Below are positions 57,030-64,000 of a stretch of 64,000 nucleotides of DNA, one piece after another (position 1 is the first letter of the stretch; each line of letters opens with the position of its first letter). Below the pieces are notes generated by a model. The model was not told where the DNA came from, made no database searches, and saw nothing but the letters and a program-made list of their open reading frames with translations. A program made the position numbers and the translations under genes. The DNA comes from Parelaphostrongylus tenuis (taxonomy: Eukaryota; Nematoda; Chromadorea; Rhabditida; Metastrongylidae), in NCBI GenBank assembly GCA_019055375.1, contig JAHQIW010004432.1:1-64000 (forward strand), in the 5' to 3' direction.

Positions 57030-57034
57030 GTCTT

Positions 57035-58090
57035 GCCGCAGAAAATTGAAGCAAATAGACAAACTTAGCACTTTAAAGAGATAGTATGGATGATTATACA
57101 AGATTAATTGACAATAGTTGATATAGTCAGTTCAAGCAATGTTCATAGCTATTACCGTGACCATGGGGAACGACTAATCGGCGGAGTTAAGTATGTGGCT
57201 ATGTACACCCCGTGAAAATTAGCACCCAAGGTGGTAGCTAGTAGGTGATTGAAAATGTTTCAACTGTGCTATATGGGTTTGATGTAAGATGACCGGGTTG
57301 GACATGGGACTAGCTACCTTGCCTTTGGTGGCGAAGAGAACATAGCTCATCTGTTGAAGTGCCCCTCCGCGAAAATGAATGTCTCATATTATACAAACGG
57401 AAAGGGGGACAACGTCAATGCGGCGAGTATATCGGGTAAAGTGGATTAGTAGAGTTTGGTCTTAATAAGCGAATTACACAGAAGTTCAAAATGAATGGAT
57501 ATTCATAGAGAAGAACCAATTAGATAGTTCGGTATGACAGGTAGATAGCTCTTAAATACTGAGAAATTATCAAAAATCTTAAAGAGGCAAAGAAATTAAC
57601 TAGTCCATTCAAGGAGGCGGAATTGACTGATGGCGGCACTTGACATGTCTGAAGAGAACGAAGAGGCTCGTTGTCGACGAAGATGAGATTTCCCTCGATA
57701 GGAAAGGTAATCGAGCCTTCCGGGCATGACGTATCTCAAAGAACTGAAACTGGTGAAAAGTTAAAATGTAATATCAACTTAATGAGATAGGCTCTCATGG
57801 TATATTTGGCAAGCAGGTGGTCCGATGGGCAGATGAAGTCCGCTTTTGCTTCACCATGAGTAGTTGTACACACCAGATTGACATAGCCCATGCAGTTGTA
57901 GCATTCCGTTATCCTTCATATTGTTATACCTGCAGTCGCACGAGACCGAAATCCTCATTTGCAAATGCAAGGTTCGAATAAGCGAACCTGGAAAATCGGA
58001 AACGAAAGAGCGAGGTTATTCCCGACCATCAGAGCCATCAAAACGCTCTTCTCCCTTTCGAATGGCATGGATGTTTTACGTCGCGTTTTC
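57035..58090. other. Domain-free region between pol remnant and 3' LTR
   Basis: Inside the BEL/Pao element, where RT, RNase H and integrase would be expected. I see no motif of these on the minus strand. Either the coding part was deleted and this is the element's 3' non-coding part, or it is foreign filler. Confidence 0.45.
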
Positions 58091-58092
58091 CA

Positions 58093-58760
58093 TTAGACTG
58101 TGCTCTGCTCCTGCTTTGTTATGTTGCATGACTGTGACGTTGCGTCACAATGGCCGTGGAAGTAGAAGAAATATTTGCCTCGCGCCATGTGTCTGCTGCG
58201 ATCCCCATTGGAGGTGTAGTGCGCTTGATTTGAACGAGAAGGGACAGAATCTGTACCGTCACAGGTAAACCACAAGTGTTCTTTTTGGAGACCAATCCAG
58301 CATAACGACATGTCTTTAGAAGGCAGTGGGGCGACGTACCTTTTAAGTAGACTATCATATGAGATCGTTTTATTGAAGAAATTAAGAAACACAATGTCGC
58401 CTCTGATTGTAGGATTATCCATAATTTCATCGGTTTTAAGAGTCCCAATGTTTTTCACCAAATCTGATGGAATCTTATTTTGATCTGAATTACCAAAATC
58501 GTCATTTGCGATCGATATGAGTGATACGTCCTCCCCACAAGGTGTCCGGCCGGTGATCATATCTCCACTCAAAGTATGCAGTAAAGTTTGACCGTTAGGG
58601 ATCTGCCTGTATTACAAATATCGCATAAGACAATGTCCCAGAAGTAGTCTATTCCAATAAGGATTGCGGGCTCTCCATTAGAGGGCAGTTGATACTCATG
58701 GACAATTTCGGTGAGAACTTGTAATTGGGGTATTGGACGGGTTAGCATTGGGACGGATCG
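58093..58760 (-). pseudogene. BEL/Pao protease C-part and RT-linker remnant
   Basis: Minus-strand frames show ILIGIDYFWDIVLCDI (about 58690-58640), then SGDMITGRTPCGEDVSLISI (58570-58510) and DNPTIRGDIVFLNFFNKTIS then YDSLLKRYVAPLP. These are the stretch after the protease and the linker into RT in BEL/Pao Pol. Similarity ends near 58270, where an unrelated sequence follows, marking the deletion joint. Confidence 0.65.
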
Positions 58761-58765
58761 AACAG

Positions 58766-59143
58766 TTAAAAACTTCTTATGTTTTCGGTAGGGATGCCGA
58801 TTTGATAACTAGTGCGGCATATATCCGCAAAGTCACTAGTCTCGAGGGTGCATATTTGTGAAAGTTCATTCTTCAAAGGAGATAAATTTAGAACATTCGC
58901 CACATCATCATTTATGAACGATCTGTTGTACCCAGAATCAAAAAAGGTTGTACCCTTAATATGTTTGGATGGATCGTCAGGATGAGAGATAGTGACAGCT
59001 GCGCACATAGAGAGGTTTGCAGGAGAACTAGGTTCGAGCTGTGCTAGCGAAAGAGTAAAATGTTTTGATGATTCCTCGCGCTCAGAAGCGGAATGTAATT
59101 GGGGAAACGGATAATTTATTTTGGGAGAAGGGAAAAATATCAA
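58766..59143 (-). pseudogene. BEL/Pao retropepsin region
   Basis: Contains FFDSGYNRSFINDDVANVLN, with DSG as the aspartic-protease active site (about 58940), and ICTLETSDF after it. In retroviral-type proteases the dimer cuts Gag-Pol. Frameshifts at both ends break it from gag and from the following Pol part. Confidence 0.75.
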
Positions 59144-59256
59144 CAGGTGTCACTTTTGACAATTCGAGTTGTTTAACGACGGTAGAAAAGGCTGCGTGAT
59201 CTTGTTGGTAATGACTTGTCTTTGATTGATGTTGAAGTTTCGGTTTAAGAAAGGTC

Positions 59257-60144
59257 CTATCCTGGAAAACGCGCGGCTTCTCCACCTCGCAGCCCTTTCC
59301 CGAAAGTTGGCAGTAACATAATGAGGAGTGATGCTTTTTGGAACAGAAATTGCAGTTTTTTGGAACTACAATTGCTATATGAATGGTGCGAGCCTAGACA
59401 GTTAAAGCATAGCTGTAATTTTTTGGCTAGGGAACTGCGCTGTTGCGACGTTAAATAAACATTACATTGAAAGGCCTTATGGAATGAAGAACGACAGTAG
59501 GGACATTTTTGATCAAATCTCTGCGGTTTATCATCAGGATTAGACCTATGAGATAAAGTGCGCGCATATACTGAATTAGGAACAGCAGAATAATCGTAAA
59601 CACAGGTTTCAACTAGCGCAGATTTGAACGCAGATTCCATTACGTCCATAATAGTTTCCTTGCGAATAATATCTGTGAGAAGATCAAGTGATTTAGTGGG
59701 AGTAACATTACGACTTTGTGAAGCCTTATCATATATTATGCCACGAATGCGGGGAGGCAGTTGATAAAGAAGCTCCCCATGCGCTATTTTGCGTGAATCA
59801 TCGGCACCTGTTGTCTGCAAAAGTTGACGCACTAAAGCGAACATCTGATTATAAATTATAGGCAACTGACGCACTTGAGGATCGCACGCTGGTAGCTGGG
59901 CCAGTTTTGTGCAAACAAGGTGTTTGAAGAAAACTTTATCGTTGCATGAAATTTTAGAAATCTCTTTTGGACCAAGATAGTTACCTGGAGTGATGGCAAA
60001 TCCCTGTATCGAAGAGAGAGCTTCCCCATGCCAGCAGAATTTTAACAAGGAAAACTTAATGGTATCGTCTAGCTGCTTTTTATTGTCAACCAACGTTGTA
60101 AAACGTGCCGAAAAACTCTGGATAATCCAGTAGATTGCCATCAA
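59257..60144 (-). pseudogene. BEL/Pao gag, central domain and zinc knuckles
   Basis: The longest open piece (295 codons). It starts in FTTLVDNKKQLDDTIKFSLL, matching the conserved gag domain (DUF1759-like: KF.YL...L.G.A...I.G), and ends with knuckles CPYCRSSFHKAFQC and CFNCLGSHHSYSNC. A third knuckle is shifted out of frame at a run of six A near 59352. Upstream the frame breaks near 60105. Confidence 0.8.
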
Positions 60145-60718
60145 ACGAAGGAAGTTTCAGTTTGGAGAAAATGGAAGCGTCGACAAAACTAAGCAAGGAG
60201 TTGTCATGGGGAATTACGGAGTTAACAGCTGTTATAGACGACGCTGCCGGTTGAGGATCCACCCAGGCAAGGGAAAAGTTCCTGTCCGACGCTTCATCGG
60301 ATGCGTCAGACAGTATCTGAAACCCATGTTTCAAAAGTTCAGAGTCGAGAAAATTTAATAAAAGATCTTAGTTCTCCAATAGAGCGACGGAAGTGCCAAA
60401 TGTCTCACGATAGTCTCCGTGCGGTGTAATGAAAAGGTCTAATCTGCCCTTCTCGTCACTACTAGAATCCAATAAAGGTTGCCAATCATTATGAAGCTTG
60501 AAAATCTTGTTATAAGTCTGAAAAAGAAAGGAATTAAGTGAGTTTACCTCCGTGTAAAACGCTTCCTTCTGAATGTCGTTCAGGTGAGCGAAGTTGGTTT
60601 GTCCTAAACGAAGCTTATATTCCTTGAGAATTTGGGTGTGTGACGACTGATTGCGCTGAAGCATCGTTCTGAAGAAGTCGAACTGTCGGCGGATGGAGGA
60701 ACTGTTAGGAGTAAACAT
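60086..60718 (-). pseudogene. BEL/Pao gag N-terminal part
   Basis: Two frames: 60718-60368 (first ATG at 60718, coiled-coil-like, FDFFRTMLQRNQSSHTQILK) and 60334-60086 (FSKLKLPSFDGNLLDYPEFF, the PxFxG..L..P.F entry to the gag domain). A stop and a frameshift divide them. Confidence 0.75.
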
Positions 60719-60775
60719 AGCTATGGAATCAGACTTAAGACAGGAAGATCCAGCGGAAGATTGCAAGCTACGACT

Positions 60776-60791
60776 GTTGGCGTGGTCGCCA
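60776..60791 (-). promoter_or_regulatory. Primer-binding site
   Basis: Two bases inside the 5' LTR, minus strand TGGCGACCACG. The first 11 bases would pair with a tRNA ending CGTGGTCGCCA, as in some eukaryotic tRNA-Arg. The tRNA identity is inferred from memory of acceptor sequences. Confidence 0.65.
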
Positions 60792-60793
60792 GC

Positions 60794-61365
60794 TGTTTGA
60801 ATTTGACTCTGAACTCTCTTAAGGTGATTGCACTTATCATTGACCTGGTACTGTAGGTGTAGAACACGGCAAGATTATCGAGTTTACTGTGGATAAACTG
60901 TTAGTAGACGAATCTATGAAGTGGATTGAGTACGGTAGGACTGCGGTGTCCCTAACAACCCAGCCATTAACTGCTAACTGATGAAAACTGGTGACAACCT
61001 ATGACAACTGAAATTTCTGTTCTCACGAAAGTTTATATATGAGCCACAGACAAAGAATTTGCCACATGAAGCGCTACAGAAATCCTACGGTTACACAAAA
61101 TCTACGCATATGAAGGGTTGGAATCGAATACATAAAGGGTAACATGCGTACAAAAGAGGATAGACAATATGTTGCTCTGAAATAGATTCAATACAAAGAA
61201 TTTCTTGTTCACACCACATGGGAAAAAAATTCGTAGCATAAAAAGTGCCAAGTTTATCTCGCGATGTCAACGTAAGCACAGAGGACGTTGGCCGACTGCA
61301 CATTCGTTCGCCGGCACCGATAACTTACAAGAATTACAGCATTCCAAATCACACACTTTCAAACA
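60794..61365 (-). repeat. 5' LTR of BEL/Pao element
   Basis: Partner of 56460-57029, termini TGTTTG...CAAACA. A promoter is expected here for minus-strand transcription. The LTR pair is clearly diverged with small indels. Confidence 0.88.
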
Positions 61366-61674
61366 GAGGCTTTATTTTGCAAAGTTTTTTCATTGAGTCC
61401 ACCGCCTCTAAGGTAGAAAGACGGCCCGATATTTGGTGCTTCGCAGTTGATTGCTCGTAACCACTAAAACTTATCAGGCACTACCTTTTTTCCAGTTATT
61501 TTTGAACTCGCAGATAAGTTTAACCAGCCACGAGCAACTGACTATAAAACGCTGCATAACAAGTGATTTTTCACCTTACGACATTGTAACGTGTTCGACA
61601 TGTTCGTCTTCGGCTCCTTTATATGTGGTGGAGGGGTCTCGCTACAAGGGATAGGCTGAAACGAAAGACACCCT

Positions 61675-61712
61675 GGAGCTGATGAGGATAAAAGGACGAA
61701 ACACGTGTGTTG
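61675..61712 (+). ncRNA. Hammerhead-like motif, partial
   Basis: Intact core CTGATGA and GAAA with stem III ACAC/GTGT, but stem II (ggataaaaggac) pairs poorly, the cleavage position is G, and stem I is not clear. Family relic. Confidence 0.35.
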
Positions 61713-61855
61713 CACTGAATGATTGCCATAACAGACCTCATGAAGAGCTCACAATATGTTATCAGATTATAATGTTTTGAGTGAGGTCTCAAAGACTGTC
61801 GAAAAGAGAGGTATTTTATTATATTCTACCTATTTGCTGGACCAGTCAAAATTGA

Positions 61856-62122
61856 TCATTGTTCTGCTGAATCTATGATTGCCATATAATTCATAAATGC
61901 ATTTAATATAACTGCAATATCAAACATGCCAACCTGCTTACACTGGAAGATGAGGAGTGATTTCTCTAAGTCAGTAAATAAAGTGGGGAAGCGAGTACCT
62001 CCTATAGTTAGATATCTACTTGGACTGCAAGAACAAGGCGGTTCCTTGGTTACTTGGATGAGTCGTCGACACAACGAAAACGATCCCTTCCATATGTCCA
62101 TTTCCTTCTCTTGCGCTGGCAA
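61856..62122 (-). other. Open frame, possible transposase scrap
   Basis: The minus frame includes LTIGGTRFPTLFTDLEKSLL then IFQCKQVGMFDIAVILNAFM. The pattern (G.R..LT..EE..L..F..........I...F) is vaguely like the HTH entry of CENP-B/Tigger-type transposases. No firm motif. Confidence 0.2.
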
Positions 62123-62329
62123 TCCATGGAAGTGGTCTGATCAGTTGTGGTGGTATCTGCGAGTGCCAAGTCTAATTTTTAGAAAATCTGCAGTTGTTAG
62201 TAGAACTAAGTGGTTTCACTTGCAAATATATCAGTATATAGTGTGGGTGGACTCCTGGAAGGCATTTGCATTGAGTCACCTAACTGATCTCTGCATTCAT
62301 CTGTCGTATCTTGCTCTTACTCTCTAACC

Positions 62330-63590
62330 ATTCATCTAAGTTCAGCTGTGTATATGTGATATACTAACGTCTCAAAGATGCTCATATCAAAAATTTGAAT
62401 TCCATTCACAAGCTAAATATTGTGGGCGCGTGTTGTCTAAAATAATACATAGCTCAGCGCTCTGTGACTGATGCCTGCATTTCCTGACTTCGTTCACGTA
62501 GCAGCCGTCGTCTATGCAGCATAACAGAGCACTGGTATGAACGTTAATTTCAAAAATAAGCGCAGAATTTCGGACCCGTCGAGTACTCAAGGGCTTCTTG
62601 TAAAATCGAATGTGGCTCGCGCTTCTTTACTTCTGCTGTTTCTACCTTTGCGGAAGGCGCCATTTGATGTCGGGTGGTTCGAATTGGCTACGAAAAAAGG
62701 CTAGTGTCGCGCAGTCCAATGTTGATGTGGTTGTTTTGACGAAATCTTTCCATTTTCACTAAAGAATGAGGCTTCATTCTCAGTAAATGGTCAAATATGG
62801 TAAAAGAAAAGACTTCAATAAGGTTACTTTTAGTAGCAACAACGTGAATACTTCGTTTATACCTACACTTCTGAAGGAAAAGCCAAGTATTTACGAAAGA
62901 CCAAATCTAAAACCCTTATCGAGCATTTTTATACTGCTTTATCAGTATTGAAGCACTTTTATTTACATTTACCCTCTATTTCTTTCAGTTTTCAAATACT
63001 CTTATTGCATATAGTACACGAAAACCACAGAAGTCCGTTCAGTGAAAAGCTAATTTTGTGGCAATAAAGCTTCCTAAGAATCAAAATTTCACTATACACT
63101 ACCAAAAAATCCACTGTGAGATAGAAAAATGAGCTGCTACTGTAAATGTTACCTACTTTATTATTAGAACACGCTGTGGAAATCTTCTCGCACAAAAAGC
63201 TTGGTATTCAAATCACAACTTCAAGCAAAAGAGTGACTGCAAAAACAACATCAAAATAGTATAAGATGCCCAATTACTACAAGAAAAGTGTTCTTTCTAG
63301 TAAGAATGTGGTTTTTCCATTAGAAAAATGCAAGGTATTGGGAAACACTGACATTGATTTTACCAAAATTATCCTTACAGCGGTCTTTTCAGTGAGATTT
63401 GATTGCTCACTTGATAAAATATTTCTATGAAAACTCAATTAATCCGAATTCATATAGAGGCACGCAATATCCCTACGTATGGGGGCGCACAGTTGAGGGT
63501 CAAAATAATCCTCTTTGTCCTTGAAGCATTAGTTCATCGTTTATGTTTTTCTTCATGAGCATTGGACGTTAAAGGTACAATCATATAGTT
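62330..63590. other. No gene recognised
   Basis: AT-rich. A ggtggttcgaattggc B-box-like sequence at 62672 has no partner A-box. Nothing supportable. Confidence 0.4.
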
Positions 63591-63599
63591 TCTGTGACC

Positions 63600-63835
63600 A
63601 GCACACAATTCAGTTTGATCAGTTCGTCTAGACACCCTAGGACTCTCGTGAACTGGATATTCTTTCGATCTATGCGTAGTTCGTTCATTTTTCCAGCTTC
63701 GTTGAGCTCAATGTTCATCGGTTCTGATTCGCTGGTGGTTTTTGGAAAAATGACGATCTCATCAGCAATAGAAAGATTTATAGGTGGGTTTAATCAATAA
63801 GTGTCTCCTTCTCGCCTCGGTCGAGTGACACCGTT
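63600..63835 (-). pseudogene. RTE-type reverse transcriptase scrap
   Basis: The minus strand reads REGDT, then after a stop IADEIVIFPKTTSESEPMNI then ELNEAGKMNELRIDRKNIQF. This is the RT palm block normally FADDIVL...L....G L.IN..KTQ. The catalytic box is IADE, and the stretch between QGDT and FADD is deleted. Dead fragment, separate from the 10.2 kb RTE tail. Confidence 0.65.
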
Positions 63836-63884
63836 ACCCACTAAAAAAATGCGGCATTGAATACCCCTGGCGAAATTGTGTTGT

Positions 63885-64000
63885 CTTGTTGAACCACTTC
63901 TTTATTGAGGTAGATATCGCGTCGATGAAAAGGTCACAATATAATATGTTCGCTCGGATTCTTAGACGTCTAAACAAACTGGTTTCTTGTTCTCCTCCCA
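63885..64000 (-). repeat. Repeat running off the window
   Basis: Reverse complement of 46085-46200, continuing past the edge. Suggests a further copy of the sequence that hosts the large inverted structure. Confidence 0.8.

Larger units (their letters stand above)
56460..61365 (-). mobile_element. BEL/Pao LTR retrotransposon, internally deleted
   Basis: Bounded by two diverged direct LTRs (56460-57029 and 60794-61365), each starting TGTTTG and ending CAAACA, with near-matching 5-bp flanks (aaggc at 56455-56459, gaggc at 61366-61370). Minus-strand order: LTR, tRNA primer site, gag with CCHC knuckles, aspartic protease, start of RT linker, then about 1 kb without domains, LTR. RT core, RNase H and integrase are missing. 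Many frameshifts. A dead element, old by LTR divergence. Confidence 0.88.

Overview
Repeat-dense, AT-rich eukaryotic DNA, most like a parasitic strongylid nematode (hookworm-type). The evidence is the mix of relics: Penelope-like elements (PLE) with C-terminal GIY-YIG, an RTE-type LINE tail, BEL/Pao gag with triple CCHC knuckles, mariner fragments and tRNA-derived SINEs. Short nematode-style introns (TTTCAG acceptors, GTAAG/GTGAG donors) separate very small exons. Nothing is prokaryotic and no intact long gene is present; most long reading frames are shadows or transposon debris. The species is inferred, not proven.

Layout. 0.3-6.1 kb: a head-to-head pair of PLE copies around a 2 kb spacer. 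6.2-14.2 kb: a RhoGAP-like exon, a direct duplication with (TA)n, SINEs, an RTE tail, and four phase-consistent terminal exons of an unidentified plus-strand gene. 14.2-30 kb: dispersed repeats, foldback elements, a mariner relic and a few candidate exons. 30.3-32.1 kb: an exon with a GPCR TM7 motif and two or three following exons. 32.3-34.8 kb: a deleted mariner, a foldback element with hammerhead-ribozyme-like cores, a (GT)n tract and dispersed repeats. 36.7-42.8 kb: a second, inverted copy of the PLE pair. One of its PLEs carries a 422-bp insertion with a 13-bp target duplication and two oppositely oriented hammerhead ribozyme motifs. 44.8-45.7 kb: three phase-consistent minus-strand terminal exons. 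46.2-52.2 kb: a 6 kb structure with ~1.6 kb inverted arms around a BEL/Pao gag fragment. 52.6-53.5 kb: foldback element, SINE and low-complexity tract. 56.5-61.4 kb: an LTR-bounded, internally deleted BEL/Pao element. 63.6-64 kb: an RTE reverse-transcriptase scrap and a repeat running off the window.

The strongest novelty is the hammerhead-ribozyme signal. The 37.7-38.1 kb insertion has one essentially complete core with all three stems and a near-complete second core facing the other way. Partial cores of a related family recur near 10.0, 17.7, 32.7, 33.1, 56.2 and 61.7 kb. A shorter look-alike sits at the PLE 3' ends. This suggests small ribozyme-bearing (retrozyme-like) mobile units in this genome.

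Host genes appear only as scattered exons. Their products are uncertain except for motif-level RhoGAP and GPCR matches.
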